Source of the DNA: Breznakia pachnodae
Lineage (GTDB): Bacteria > Bacillota_I > Bacilli_A > Erysipelotrichales > Erysipelotrichaceae
Assembly (NCBI RefSeq): GCF_030814225.1
Contig: NZ_JAUSUR010000002.1
Span: 434,001-498,000, forward strand
Direction: 5' to 3'
Length of the DNA: 64,000 nt
The notes under the pieces: generated by a model
The model's input: the letters and a program-made list of their open reading frames with translations, nothing else
Told to the model about the DNA's origin: nothing
Database searches by the model: none
Made by a program: the position numbers and the translations under genes
Shown here: positions 31,425-39,638 of the stretch, piece after piece
Layout: each line of letters opens with the position of its first letter
How positions within the stretch are numbered: the first letter of the stretch is position 1

Positions 31425-31426
31425 TT

Positions 31427-31660
31427 ATGAAAGTTATCACAAGTCAAGTTCGTTCGATATTTGATGAGATATCTCATGCGAATTTTAAAACAATTCTATT
31501 TTGTTTAGCATCTGGATTTGTGGCAGTGTTATGGCCGTTAGGAGGAGTATTGTTATTTATTGTAAGTCGATTCAGTGATGAAACTCTCTTTGGAAGATTT
31601 GCATTGCTTTGCTCTATTCTTGTAATGTGTGCAACTGCTTTTGGTTTGCTATTTAAATAG
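31427..31660 (+). CDS. Small membrane protein of unknown function
   Basis: About 77 residues with two hydrophobic spans (FKTILFCLASGFVAVLWPLG-like and ALLCSILVMCATAFGLLF). I do not recognise a family. It starts two bases after the glycosidase stop with a weak ribosome binding site, so it probably depends on translational coupling. Possible in-frame TTG at 31406 would overlap the glycosidase. Its place at the end of the alpha-glucoside operon is the only hint of function. Confidence 0.6.
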   Translation: MKVITSQVRSIFDEISHANFKTILFCLASGFVAVLWPLGGVLLFIVSRFSDETLFGRFALLCSILVMCATAFGLLFK

Positions 31661-31671
31661 AGTATTTGATT

Positions 31672-31697
31672 AAAAGTCCATTATTTAATGGACTTTT
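31672..31697 (+). terminator. Terminator of the alpha-glucoside operon
   Basis: AAAAGTCCATTA and TAATGGACTTTT form a perfect 12-pair stem with a 2-base turn; the A and T tracts allow action in both directions. Confidence 0.88.
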
Positions 31698-31715
31698 ATA
31701 GAAAGGAGGTGTCTA

Positions 31716-32606
31716 TTGAAAAACTATCTATATTTAATCACCATTAATATTTACTGGGGATTTACAACGGTATATATGAAGCATGCATTGTTTTTCATGA
31801 ATTCCTCTACATATGTAGGTTTACGGATGTTATCGGGTGCTATATTTTGCTTTGTTTTTTTCAGAAAAGAGTGGAAATCAATCAATAAAAAATCTATTAT
31901 TCAGGGAATTATACTAGGATTATTATTAATGACGAACCTTGAGTTAACGGTTTGGGGGTTAGAGTATACTTCTTCTACAAATTGTGTATTTATTTTGCAA
32001 TTATCCATAATTGTAGTTCCTTTAATAGAATGTATACGCACTAAGACAAAGCCTAAGAAAGAATTAGTTTTTGTAATTATTGGTGTAATGATTGGAATGA
32101 TCATAATGTGTAGTGAAAAGGGACTTAACATAAATGTAGGAGACCTTCTAATATTTATAAGTATGCTGGCAAATAGTTTGTTTATAATTGTTACATCAGA
32201 ATTTGTTAAAACAAGCAGTGAGGGAGCATTGTCAATTATTCAATTAATTACAGCAACAGTATTTGGATTAATTCTAACTTTCTTTACTGGTTTCACCATA
32301 GAAGTAAATACTGATTCATTAATGATTCTCATTATTACTGGAGTTGTTGGAAGTGGAATCGCATACTCTATGCAACTTATTGCTCAAAAAGAAGTATCTA
32401 CAACAATCGTATCCCTAACAACTACCTTACAACCAGTTTTTGGAATGATTGGTGCAACACTAATAAAGGATCTCTATGGCAATGTTGAAGTTATAAGTAG
32501 AATGCAGCTCATTGGTTGTATAATAATCCTTACATCATTAGTTATTTATTTAGTGCATCAATCAAGAATAATAAATATAAAAAATAAAACTGAACTTCTA
32601 AAATAG
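31716..32606 (+). CDS. EamA/DMT superfamily transporter
   Basis: The 296-residue protein has ten hydrophobic spans in two repeats, as in DMT exporters of the EamA family (first repeat begins YLITINIYWGFTTVYMKHAL, second near GDLLIFISMLANSLFIIV). The start is TTG 31716, set by AAAGGAGGT five bases upstream; there is no better ATG. Substrates of this family are metabolites such as amino acids and cannot be predicted here. Its last codons lie within the terminator stem. Confidence 0.85.
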   Translation: MKNYLYLITINIYWGFTTVYMKHALFFMNSSTYVGLRMLSGAIFCFVFFRKEWKSINKKSIIQGIILGLLLMTNLELTVWGLEYTSSTNCVFILQLSIIVVPLIECIRTKTKPKKELVFVIIGVMIGMIIMCSEKGLNINVGDLLIFISMLANSLFIIVTSEFVKTSSEGALSIIQLITATVFGLILTFFTGFTIEVNTDSLMILIITGVVGSGIAYSMQLIAQKEVSTTIVSLTTTLQPVFGMIGATLIKDLYGNVEVISRMQLIGCIIILTSLVIYLVHQSRIINIKNKTELLK

Positions 32607-32621
32607 ATGTTCAGTTTTATT
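32583..32621 (+). terminator. Terminator overlapping the end of the DMT gene
   Basis: AATAAAACTGAAC pairs perfectly with GTTCAGTTTTATT around a 13-base loop that contains the stop codon. Confidence 0.8.
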
Positions 32622-32628
32622 ATTAAAA

Positions 32629-32663
32629 AACAATTATTTATCGTTTATCGATAAATAATTGTT
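32629..32663 (+). repeat. Perfect inverted repeat touching the -35 box of the DUF2975 operon
   Basis: Two 15-base arms (AACAATTATTTATCG at 32629-32643 and its complement at 32649-32663) flank TTTAT. The right arm shares its last two bases with the -35 box TTGACA. The position suits an operator for a repressor, possibly the XRE protein encoded in the operon. As RNA it would be an AT-rich hairpin with no T-run. Confidence 0.75.
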
Positions 32664-32690
32664 GACAAACATATAAACATTAAGTATTCT
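32662..32690 (+). promoter_or_regulatory. Promoter of the DUF2975-XRE-DUF4173 operon
   Basis: TTGACA, a 17-base spacer and TATTCT. The -35 is perfect and the -10 keeps four of six positions. Confidence 0.7.
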
Positions 32691-32714
32691 TTATGTATAA
32701 GGAAGGTGTTTGTT

Positions 32715-33176
32715 ATGAAGTGGACAGATAAAAATTCGATTATGCTTACAAGAATCAGTATATATTTATTTCTGATTGTTGGTGTTATTGGAATTGTATT
32801 TGCAGATACAATTGCACATGACATTATATTTCCAGGAGGGTTTGTTGCTGACATGGGATTTGGGGATATTACGACCTTTGTCATTTGTATGCAGCTAGGA
32901 ATTGTAGTTGCAATTGTGATTCTTGCATTATTGCATAAACTAGTTATGAACTTATCAAAAGATGAAGTATTTACAGAAGAGAATATTCATCTTCTGAGAA
33001 TGTTGAGTTGGTTATGTATGTTGGAATGTGTATTAGATGTAGGGTTTGCATTCAACTATGCCTCGTGGATTTTAGTTGCAGCAGCGATGGGGTTTATTGC
33101 CTTAATTATTCGAGTTATTAAAAATGTGTTCTGCCAAGCATATTTATTAAAAGAAGAAAATGACTTCACAATCTAA
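32715..33176 (+). CDS. DUF2975 family membrane protein
   Basis: A 153-residue protein with four hydrophobic spans and the DUF2975 features (short N-terminal tail, span IYLFLIVGVIGIVF, SKDEVFTEENIHLLRMLSWLC before span three). The family has no assigned reaction. It is typically encoded just before a small YozG-like XRE regulator, as here. AAGGAAGG places the start at ATG 32715 rather than GTG 32706. Confidence 0.82.
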   Translation: MKWTDKNSIMLTRISIYLFLIVGVIGIVFADTIAHDIIFPGGFVADMGFGDITTFVICMQLGIVVAIVILALLHKLVMNLSKDEVFTEENIHLLRMLSWLCMLECVLDVGFAFNYASWILVAAAMGFIALIIRVIKNVFCQAYLLKEENDFTI

Positions 33177-33177
33177 T

Positions 33178-33384
33178 ATGGCTATTATCGTTAATTTAGA
33201 TGTCATGATGGCAAAAAGAAAGATGAGTGCAGGTGAATTGGCAGAACGTATTGATATCACACCAGCAAATCTTTCTATCTTGAAAAATAATAAAGCAAAA
33301 GCAATTCGCTTTAGCACATTAGAGGCAATCTGCAGAGAATTGGATTGTCAACCTGCTGATATTTTAGAATATAAAGGAGAGTAG
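33178..33384 (+). CDS. YozG-like XRE family regulator
   Basis: This small DNA-binding protein of ~68 residues starts MAIIVNLDVMMAKRKMS and has the helix-turn-helix AGELAERIDITPANLSILKN, matching short Cro/CI-like regulators (HTH_26). The start at 33178 sits one base after the DUF2975 stop; an alternative in-frame ATG at 33160 would add six residues. It probably controls its own operon through the palindrome at 32629-32663, which is inference. Confidence 0.85.
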   Translation: MAIIVNLDVMMAKRKMSAGELAERIDITPANLSILKNNKAKAIRFSTLEAICRELDCQPADILEYKGE

Positions 33385-33393
33385 GAGGGTTTT

Positions 33394-34857
33394 ATGGAAC
33401 AGGTTAAGGAAGATAACAAACAAGTAGTTTGGAGTAAACAGGATGCATTTTTATTAGGAGGGGTAACGATTCTTGGATATACTTTGATGAGGTTAATTAC
33501 AACAACCAAAGGATACTTTCTAGTTACTTTATTTACAGTTGCATTATGTTTATCAGTATATTTTTATGCAAAAAGTAAAAAGAAGATATTGAAGAAAAGT
33601 CATAAGATTTATATGGTATACACATTACTATTAAGTCTGTCATTCTCTATATTTGAGAATAGTGTATTTTATGGAACGATACACATTGTATTGGCTCTTA
33701 GTTTTGCATATTGGGTATTAGTTATTATGGATGCTCGAAAAAGTGATGAATTAGATGAACATATTATTGGTGATTTTCTAAGTGGAATAAGAAGAGCAAT
33801 GCAAGTAAGCGAATTAAAAATTCAAGTTGATGGAAAACTGGATCCCAAGTCAGGAAAACTAAAGCAAATCTTTATGGCACTGATTATTGGAATTCCATTA
33901 TTATTGATTGTATTTGCATTATTACTGGCTTCAGATGATGGATTTCGAATGGTAGTTGAAGATTTAGTAAATGCTATTCAATTGGATTTAGCAACACGAA
34001 TATTTACCTTTATTATAAGCATACCAGTCAGTATTGTATTATTTACTTACATACGTAATAACTATCAGCATACAGGAAAGCAATATGACTTAAGTAAAAA
34101 GAAAAAAGTATCATCATTAGTTTTTACGATTATCTTAGGAATGCTGATTCTTGTATATTTATTATTCTTTATGGGTGCATTTATCGGTTATATGCGCTTT
34201 AATGCTGGAAGTCATAGTGCATATGAATTATCTCAATTTGCACGCAATGGATTTTTCCCACTATTGGTAGTTGTACTTATTAATTTAACTGTATTCATTT
34301 CAGTTAAATGGTTAAGTGAAAATACTATTAGAGAAAAACTTATGCTTACAGTATTGGGAAGTGAAACATTAGTACTTGTTGTATTGGCATTCGCAAAGCT
34401 ATATCTATATATTAATTCTTATGGTTATACGTTATTAAGATTTAATGTAGCCTGGTTTCTTGTGGTATTATTCCTTTGTATTTCAATATTTATGGTTGGT
34501 GTTTGGATGAAAGTTAATTATGTTCGAATCTCAATTGCTACATTCGCATGTATTTTCTTATCGTTGCAGTTTATCAATGTTGGAAAATATATGATCAATT
34601 ATAATATTGGATTATATCAAGATGGAACAAGAAGTTATTTGGATATGAGTGTGGTCTATGCAGTAGGTGCTGATGGTGTTGACAGTATTGTAGAGTTGTA
34701 TGAGAAAGAAGAAAATATCTATACAAGATCAGAATTAGTCTACTTCTTATCGGATTTAAGCCAGAGTACATCTCATGATAATTGGAGTTTGAATATGCAA
34801 AGAATACATGCATCTTCAACAATTGATTCAGTACTTGATGAAATTTCTTTTTATTAG
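33394..34857 (+). CDS. DUF4173/DUF4153-like multi-span membrane protein
   Basis: The 487-residue product has about 11-12 hydrophobic spans and ends with a ~90-residue outside domain (NVGKYMINYNIGLYQDG, then YLDMSVVYAVGADGVDSI), a feature of the DUF4173 group. Function is unknown. GGAGGG precedes the start; the gene follows the YozG-like gene after 9 bases and forms an operon with the next small membrane protein. Confidence 0.75.
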   Translation: MEQVKEDNKQVVWSKQDAFLLGGVTILGYTLMRLITTTKGYFLVTLFTVALCLSVYFYAKSKKKILKKSHKIYMVYTLLLSLSFSIFENSVFYGTIHIVLALSFAYWVLVIMDARKSDELDEHIIGDFLSGIRRAMQVSELKIQVDGKLDPKSGKLKQIFMALIIGIPLLLIVFALLLASDDGFRMVVEDLVNAIQLDLATRIFTFIISIPVSIVLFTYIRNNYQHTGKQYDLSKKKKVSSLVFTIILGMLILVYLLFFMGAFIGYMRFNAGSHSAYELSQFARNGFFPLLVVVLINLTVFISVKWLSENTIREKLMLTVLGSETLVLVVLAFAKLYLYINSYGYTLLRFNVAWFLVVLFLCISIFMVGVWMKVNYVRISIATFACIFLSLQFINVGKYMINYNIGLYQDGTRSYLDMSVVYAVGADGVDSIVELYEKEENIYTRSELVYFLSDLSQSTSHDNWSLNMQRIHASSTIDSVLDEISFY

Positions 34858-34865
34858 GAAACTAT

Positions 34866-35084
34866 TTGAGAAAGTATGTATGGCGTATGAACATAAGTTG
34901 GCTGATAATTAGTTTAATAGTCTTGTTTGACTATAGCAGAAACTTGTTTCTAAGTGCATTTGGAAACTCTCAAGTTCCAAGTGAATATACTGAATCAGGT
35001 CTTATGCAACTTGTATTTGGATTAATTCTTGTAATGATAATTATAAATTTAGTTATCATACTATGGTATAAAAAAACGCATTAG
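34866..35084 (+). CDS. Small membrane protein of unknown function
   Basis: 72 residues with two hydrophobic segments (ISWLIISLIVLFD and LVFGLILVMIIINLVIIL). The start is TTG 34866, with TAGGAAA as a weak ribosome binding site overlapping the previous stop. No family is recognised. Confidence 0.55.
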   Translation: MRKYVWRMNISWLIISLIVLFDYSRNLFLSAFGNSQVPSEYTESGLMQLVFGLILVMIIINLVIILWYKKTH

Positions 35085-35086
35085 AT

Positions 35087-35114
35087 TTGATTTTCATTTA
35101 AGATGTGTTATACT
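35087..35114 (+). promoter_or_regulatory. Promoter ahead of the fluoride riboswitch
   Basis: TTGATT, a 16-base spacer and TATACT, with TG one base before the -10 (TGTTATACT, extended -10). Initiation would fall near 35120, at the first base of the aptamer. Confidence 0.75.
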
Positions 35115-35119
35115 ACCCC

Positions 35120-35177
35120 TGGGAATGAAATCTCCCATGATATTTATCAAAACCGCAAAAGCTGATGATTTCTATAC
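35120..35177 (+). promoter_or_regulatory. Fluoride riboswitch (crcB motif) aptamer
   Basis: P1 is TGGGA (35120-35124) with TCCCA (35133-35137), enclosing ATGAAATC. An optional hairpin TGATA/TATCA (35138-35149) follows, then the conserved AAACCGC, and GCTGATG plus ATTTCTATAC. GAAATC in the P1 loop (35127-35132) is the exact complement of GATTTC at 35167-35172, reproducing the fluoride aptamer pseudoknot with compensatory bases. The motif order and pseudoknot match the known crcB RNA. It precedes a terminator and an antiporter gene. Confidence 0.88.
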
Positions 35178-35208
35178 TTTTTTGAGTATGGATGTTATCA
35201 GCTTTTTT
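35161..35208 (+). terminator. Riboswitch-controlled terminator
   Basis: GCTGATGA..CTATAC pairs with GTAT..TTATCAGC and runs into TTTTTTG. Its 5' arm contains the pseudoknot strand (35167-35172), so fluoride-stabilised folding of the aptamer would prevent termination. Confidence 0.85.
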
Positions 35209-35228
35209 GTTGGCTAGGAGGTAGAAGT

Positions 35229-36410
35229 ATGTTAACAAGTTTTGCATTGATTTTTGTATGTGGTGTAATCATGAAAGTAATTATGGAAAAATTAAATCTT
35301 CCAGGATTAATTGGTTATATGTTAGTAGGGTTAGTATTAGGACCACAGTTATTAAATGTGATAGATTCTAGTGTACTGGATATGTCGGCGGATTTACGAC
35401 AGGTAGCATTAGTTATTATTCTGACTAGAGCAGGATTATCACTGGATATTAATACACTAAAAAAGGTAGGAAGACAATCTATATGTCTAAGTTTTGTACC
35501 TGCCAGTTTTGAAATATTAGGAGTAATTATTATATCTACACTTCTATTCTCCATGAATATTGCTGAAGCTGGTGTATTAGGAGCAGTATTGGCTGCTGTA
35601 TCCCCTGCTGTTGTTGTGCCTAGAATGTTGAAACTTATGAAAGAAGGATATGGAAGTGACAAAGGGATTCCTCAAATGGTAATGGCTGGTTCCTCTGTAG
35701 ATGATATCTTTGTAATTGTAATGTTTACCGCATTTACAGGCATTGTTCAAAATGGTGAATTCTCATTACTTAGTTTTTTAGGGGTTCCTGTTTCTATTGT
35801 ATTAGGAATTCTTGTTGGTTTACTAGTTGGAAAAGTATTTGCACATGTGAATAAAGTGATGAATTTAAGTGGAGTATATTCTGTCTTATTCTTAATTAGT
35901 ATTTCATTTTTATTACTTCAACTTCAAACACAAATTGAAGCTTGGATTCCCTTCTCTGGTCTGATTGCAATTATGGCGACTGGGCTTGGATTACGTCAAA
36001 ATAACATTGAAGTATCTACGTCCTGCGAACATATTTATACGAAATTATGGAATGCTGCAGAAATCTTATTATTTGTATTTGTTGGTTGTGCCGTTCAGTT
36101 CCAATCAATTGAAAGCGTAGGAATTCTTGCGTTGTTAGTAATTGCCTTTGGGTTGGTATTTCGTATGGTTGGAGTATTTATCAGTGTCTTTGGTAATGCA
36201 CTTGATACCAAAGAGAAATTATTTGTAGGAATTGCGTATATGCCAAAGGCAACTGTACAGGCAGCGATTGGTGCAGTTCCATTAAGTATGGGATTACCAT
36301 TTGGTGCGGAGATTCTTGCAGTTGCAGCAATCGCTATTTTAGTTACAGCACCAGTAGGTGCAGTATTGATTGATAATACATATAGGAAACTACTTCATAA
36401 AAATGCCTGA
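35229..36410 (+). CDS. Cation:proton antiporter (CPA family), fluoride-responsive
   Basis: This 393-residue membrane protein has ~12 spans, with KLNLPGLIGYMLVGLVLGP and LVIILTRAGLSLD near the N-terminus and MAGSSVDDIFVIVMF in the middle, typical of Na+(K+)/H+ antiporters. The SVDD motif may carry the ion-coupled acids. AGGAGGT precedes the start. Because it lies directly behind a fluoride riboswitch, it probably helps cells to cope with fluoride, as other riboswitch-linked antiporters are thought to do; whether it moves fluoride is not shown. Confidence 0.88.
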   Translation: MLTSFALIFVCGVIMKVIMEKLNLPGLIGYMLVGLVLGPQLLNVIDSSVLDMSADLRQVALVIILTRAGLSLDINTLKKVGRQSICLSFVPASFEILGVIIISTLLFSMNIAEAGVLGAVLAAVSPAVVVPRMLKLMKEGYGSDKGIPQMVMAGSSVDDIFVIVMFTAFTGIVQNGEFSLLSFLGVPVSIVLGILVGLLVGKVFAHVNKVMNLSGVYSVLFLISISFLLLQLQTQIEAWIPFSGLIAIMATGLGLRQNNIEVSTSCEHIYTKLWNAAEILLFVFVGCAVQFQSIESVGILALLVIAFGLVFRMVGVFISVFGNALDTKEKLFVGIAYMPKATVQAAIGAVPLSMGLPFGAEILAVAAIAILVTAPVGAVLIDNTYRKLLHKNA

Positions 36411-36457
36411 TTGGTCTTGAATTTCTTTACCAATGAACTATTTTAATAAACATATTG

Positions 36458-36463
36458 TATAAT
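36458..36463 (+). promoter_or_regulatory. -10 box of the ArsR-nitroreductase operon
   Basis: A perfect TATAAT lies 52 bases before the regulator start. No good -35 is seen. Confidence 0.55.
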
Positions 36464-36479
36464 GGTTCTAGGGTTTAAA

Positions 36480-36494
36480 TTATTCGACGAATAA
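36480..36494 (+). promoter_or_regulatory. Candidate ArsR operator
   Basis: TTATTCG-A-CGAATAA is a perfect odd palindrome between the -10 box and the ArsR-type gene, a usual place for autorepression by this family. Confidence 0.55.
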
Positions 36495-36514
36495 ATTCTA
36501 AAGAGGTGATAATT

Positions 36515-36907
36515 GTGGAAAAAGTATTAGATCAGCTTACTGGTGAGATGGGTAGTTTGTCAAAAGAACTAGATGATTGCCGTGAAATATTTGTAGCACT
36601 CGGTGATGAAAATCGTCAGTCTATTATAATGATGTTACTTAAGAAATATGGTGGTATGCGTGTAGGTGAATTATCCAGTCATATTGGATTATCCAGGCCA
36701 GCCACTTCGCATCATTTACGTATTTTAAAAGATGCTAGACTGATTGGGATGTATAAAAGAGGTACTATGAACTTTTATTATATGGGTAGTGAATCTGATC
36801 GATGGGCTTCGGTTATTGGGTTATTCTCACATGTTGATAAAATTATAACTGCATTTAATTATCATTCTGAAAACGGATTAGTATGCCCTGCAAAAGAGGA
36901 AGACTAG
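36515..36907 (+). CDS. ArsR-like winged-helix regulator
   Basis: The 130-residue protein has the winged helix FVALGDENRQSIIMMLL, the recognition part LSRPATSHHLRILKDARLI and wing YKRGTMNFYYM, typical of ArsR/SmtB-like regulators. No obvious metal-binding Cys pair is seen in the recognition helix, so it may sense something other than metals. AAGAGGTGAT fits GTG 36515; GTG 36506 lies within that site. It is 12 bases upstream of the nitroreductase gene. Confidence 0.85.
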   Translation: MEKVLDQLTGEMGSLSKELDDCREIFVALGDENRQSIIMMLLKKYGGMRVGELSSHIGLSRPATSHHLRILKDARLIGMYKRGTMNFYYMGSESDRWASVIGLFSHVDKIITAFNYHSENGLVCPAKEED

Positions 36908-36919
36908 AGGTAATAAACA

Positions 36920-37591
36920 ATGGAATTATTAGAAGCAATACAAAATCGTCATTCAGTACGAAAGTATTTAGATAAGAAAATAGATGAAACAACACGTAAA
37001 GAGTTAACTAGTTTCATGGATGAATGTAATCGTGAAAGTGGAATGAATATTCAAATTAACTATGATGAACCAACTGCATTTCAAAGTATGTTGGCAAAGT
37101 ATGGAAAATTTGAAAATGTAAATAACTATATTGCTCTTGTTGGTAAAGATAATAATGAGTTAGAACAACTGGCAGGATATTATGGAGAAAAGATTGTAAT
37201 AAAAGCACAACAATTAGGTTTAAACACATGTTGGGTAGCAATAAGTTTTAATAAAAGAAAAACCAAAAAAGTCATTAATATTAATAGTGGAGAAAAGTTA
37301 CTGATGGTAATTTCATTAGGATATGGAGAAAACCAAGGTTATGCTCATAAAGAAAGAGAAGTAACTAATTTTTATACTGCATCTTCAGATGTACCACAAT
37401 GGTTTCTTGATGGTGTGAAAGCTGCAAGTTTAGCTCCGACAGCCAGAAATCAACAGAAGTTTAAGTTTCATTATGATAATGGAATGGTAGAATTGACAAG
37501 TGGCTCAGGTATCTATTCGAAAACCGATATGGGAATTGTGAAATATCATTTTGAAGTAGGTGCAAAAGATGCCCAATATACTTGGAAATAG
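36920..37591 (+). CDS. Nitroreductase family protein
   Basis: An FMN-dependent oxidoreductase-like protein of 223 residues. It begins MELLEAIQNRHSVRKYLDKK with the Arg-Ser-Arg-type FMN phosphate site (RHSVRKY), and has GLNTCWVAI and SLAPTARNQQKF, a repeat of the family's 'aPSarNxQpw' element near the C-terminus. Physiological substrate is unknown. It shares an operon with the ArsR-like regulator. Confidence 0.85.
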   Translation: MELLEAIQNRHSVRKYLDKKIDETTRKELTSFMDECNRESGMNIQINYDEPTAFQSMLAKYGKFENVNNYIALVGKDNNELEQLAGYYGEKIVIKAQQLGLNTCWVAISFNKRKTKKVININSGEKLLMVISLGYGENQGYAHKEREVTNFYTASSDVPQWFLDGVKAASLAPTARNQQKFKFHYDNGMVELTSGSGIYSKTDMGIVKYHFEVGAKDAQYTWK

Positions 37592-37630
37592 CACGTTTAC
37601 TCACATTTTAGCAATTGCATAAAAAAACCT

Positions 37631-37659
37631 GTGACTATACGTACAAAGTTTGATATAAT
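37631..37659 (+). promoter_or_regulatory. Promoter of the MATE gene
   Basis: GTGACT, a 17-base spacer and TATAAT with an extended TGA (TGATATAAT), 30 bases before the start. Confidence 0.7.
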
Positions 37660-37688
37660 GGCGTAACGTAAAGTAATGAGGAGAGTGT

Positions 37689-39047
37689 ATGCAAGAAAAT
37701 AAAATGGGGACGATGCCAATCAATAAATTGTTGATTACAATGTCATTACCAATGATGTTATCAATGTTAATTCAGGCATTATACAATATTGTAGACAGTA
37801 TGTTTGTTTCGCAGATAAGTGAAGCAGCGCTGACTGCAGTATCATTAGCATTTCCAATTCAGAATTTAATGATTGGAATTGCAACAGGAACAGGGGTTGG
37901 AGTTAATGCATTGTTATCTCGATACCTTGGAAGAAAAGAATTTGATAAATCGAATACAGTAGCCACTAGTGGAGTACTTGTATTGTTTATCAGTGCAATT
38001 GTATTTCTGATATTTGGGTTCTTTGGAACTCGTTTCTATTTTGAAATGCAGGATGCAGGTGCAGAGATTACTGAATTAGGAGTTAGTTATTTAAGTATCT
38101 GTTCGATTTTCTCAGTAGGAATCTTCTTAGAAATTGCATTTGAAAGATTACTGCAGGCAACAGGAAGAACGATGTTTACTATGACAACACAAGGATTAGG
38201 TGCAATCATCAATATCATTTTTGATCCAATTTTTATCTTTGGATTTGGACCAATTCCAGCATTTGGAATTGAAGGTGCTGCAATCGCAACCGTACTAGGC
38301 CAGATTATTGCCGCAATCCTTGCATTTATATTTAATATGAAATATAACCATGATGTAGATTTTAACTTTAAGAAATACAAACCAAATCTACACGTTATTC
38401 GTAAGATTTATGCAATTGGTGTTCCATCGATTATTATGGTATCAATTGGATCGATTATGTCATATGGAATGAATCAGATATTAATGGGATTCACAAAGAG
38501 CGCTGCTGCTTTCTTTGGTGGTGTATATATTAAATTGCAAAGTTTTGTATTTATGCCTATCTTTGGAATGAACAATGGAATTATTCCGATTGTTTCCTAT
38601 AACTATGGAGCACGAAAACCAGACCGTATTATTCAGACAATTCGTTTAGGATGTATCTATGCAATTGGTATTATGATTTTTGGAACGCTACTGTTTCAAT
38701 TATTCCCAGAATGGTTATTGAGTTTCTTTAACCCTTCAAAGGAAATGTTAGAAATTGGTGTGATTGGGTTAAGGATTATCAGTATTCACTTTGTGATTGC
38801 TGCAGTAGGAATTTTACTATCTACAGTGTTTCAGGCATTGGGTCATGGAATGTTGAGTCTAATTAGTTCGGCAGTACGACAACTGATTGTTTTACTTCCA
38901 GTTGCTTACTTATTGGCAAGAAGTGAAAATATTGACATTGTATGGTTTGCCTATCCGATAGCTGAAGTTGTATCATTATCATTATGTGTTTATTTCTTTA
39001 TTAAGATTTATCGAAATGAAATATCAATGATTGTTCAAGAGGTGTAA
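37689..39047 (+). CDS. MATE family efflux transporter
   Basis: A 452-residue protein with twelve spans in two similar halves. The opening (PINKLLITMSLPMMLSMLIQ, then YNIVDSMFVSQISEAALTAVS) is the standard MATE start, and GMNNGIIPIVSYNYGA is the matching second-half motif. MATE proteins export drugs or metabolites against Na+ or H+; the substrate here is open. GAGGAGAG precedes the start. It stands alone between a promoter and a terminator. Confidence 0.93.
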   Translation: MQENKMGTMPINKLLITMSLPMMLSMLIQALYNIVDSMFVSQISEAALTAVSLAFPIQNLMIGIATGTGVGVNALLSRYLGRKEFDKSNTVATSGVLVLFISAIVFLIFGFFGTRFYFEMQDAGAEITELGVSYLSICSIFSVGIFLEIAFERLLQATGRTMFTMTTQGLGAIINIIFDPIFIFGFGPIPAFGIEGAAIATVLGQIIAAILAFIFNMKYNHDVDFNFKKYKPNLHVIRKIYAIGVPSIIMVSIGSIMSYGMNQILMGFTKSAAAFFGGVYIKLQSFVFMPIFGMNNGIIPIVSYNYGARKPDRIIQTIRLGCIYAIGIMIFGTLLFQLFPEWLLSFFNPSKEMLEIGVIGLRIISIHFVIAAVGILLSTVFQALGHGMLSLISSAVRQLIVLLPVAYLLARSENIDIVWFAYPIAEVVSLSLCVYFFIKIYRNEISMIVQEV

Positions 39048-39067
39048 AATTACATCTCTTTTTTTGA
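39039..39067 (+). terminator. Terminator of the MATE gene
   Basis: AGAGGTGTAA and TTACATCTCT pair (one G-T) around AA and continue into seven T. The stem covers the stop codon. Confidence 0.85.
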
Positions 39068-39145
39068 TTTCGATATTTTTAAATGCGAAGTGATGAAAAT
39101 AGCCATAGAATGCCTGCTTTCGCTCTTTTAGGGGTTACTTAAACA

Positions 39146-39154
39146 TGATATAAT
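39146..39154 (+). promoter_or_regulatory. Extended -10 promoter of the ASCH-ispF-gltX group
   Basis: TGATATAAT, a perfect extended -10, lies 24 bases before the ASCH gene. Confidence 0.7.
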
Positions 39155-39177
39155 AAGGAAGATTAAGGGGAAATTTT

Positions 39178-39621
39178 ATGAGTATCGAAAAATATTGGAA
39201 TCAATTCCTAAAAAAGAACAATTTAGATGAAAATACTACCTATATAGATGTGTTTCATTTTGATTTAACAGAGCGAGTTGCAAATGAGTTATTGCACTTG
39301 GTGTTAATCGGACAGAAGAAAGCAACATGTAGTAGTCTTTTGGCGTTTAAGGATGAAACAGTACCAAAGCCTGGGGATTACAGTATTATTACGGATTGGG
39401 ATGGAAATCCTCGTTGTGTTATTCAAACTACAAAAATACATAACCTGAAATTTAAAGATATGACATTTGAGCTCTGCAGTAAAGAAGGTGAAGATGACAG
39501 TCTTGAGTCATGGAAGAAAAGTCATACCCATTTCTTTACAGAAGAAGGAAAGCAACTCGGTTATAGCTTCGATGAAGATATGGATGTTGTATTTGAAGAA
39601 TTTGAAGTTGTATATAAATAG
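39178..39621 (+). CDS. ASCH domain protein
   Basis: This cytosolic protein of 147 residues has the ASCH/PUA-like features: IGQKKATCSSLLAF, PKPGDYSIITDWDGNPRCVIQTTKI, and a C-terminal SWKKSHTHFFTEEG. The domain is thought to bind RNA, and some members act on modified nucleosides. No specific role can be given. It leads a run containing ispF and gltX. Confidence 0.8.
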   Translation: MSIEKYWNQFLKKNNLDENTTYIDVFHFDLTERVANELLHLVLIGQKKATCSSLLAFKDETVPKPGDYSIITDWDGNPRCVIQTTKIHNLKFKDMTFELCSKEGEDDSLESWKKSHTHFFTEEGKQLGYSFDEDMDVVFEEFEVVYK

Positions 39622-39638
39622 AAATTGAGGAGAATCGT

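Noticed and set aside
39061-39145. Leader before the ASCH gene as a possible riboswitch
   Set aside because: Only a terminator of the previous gene and an extended -10 are clear; the -10 is 24 bases from the start, leaving no room for an aptamer.
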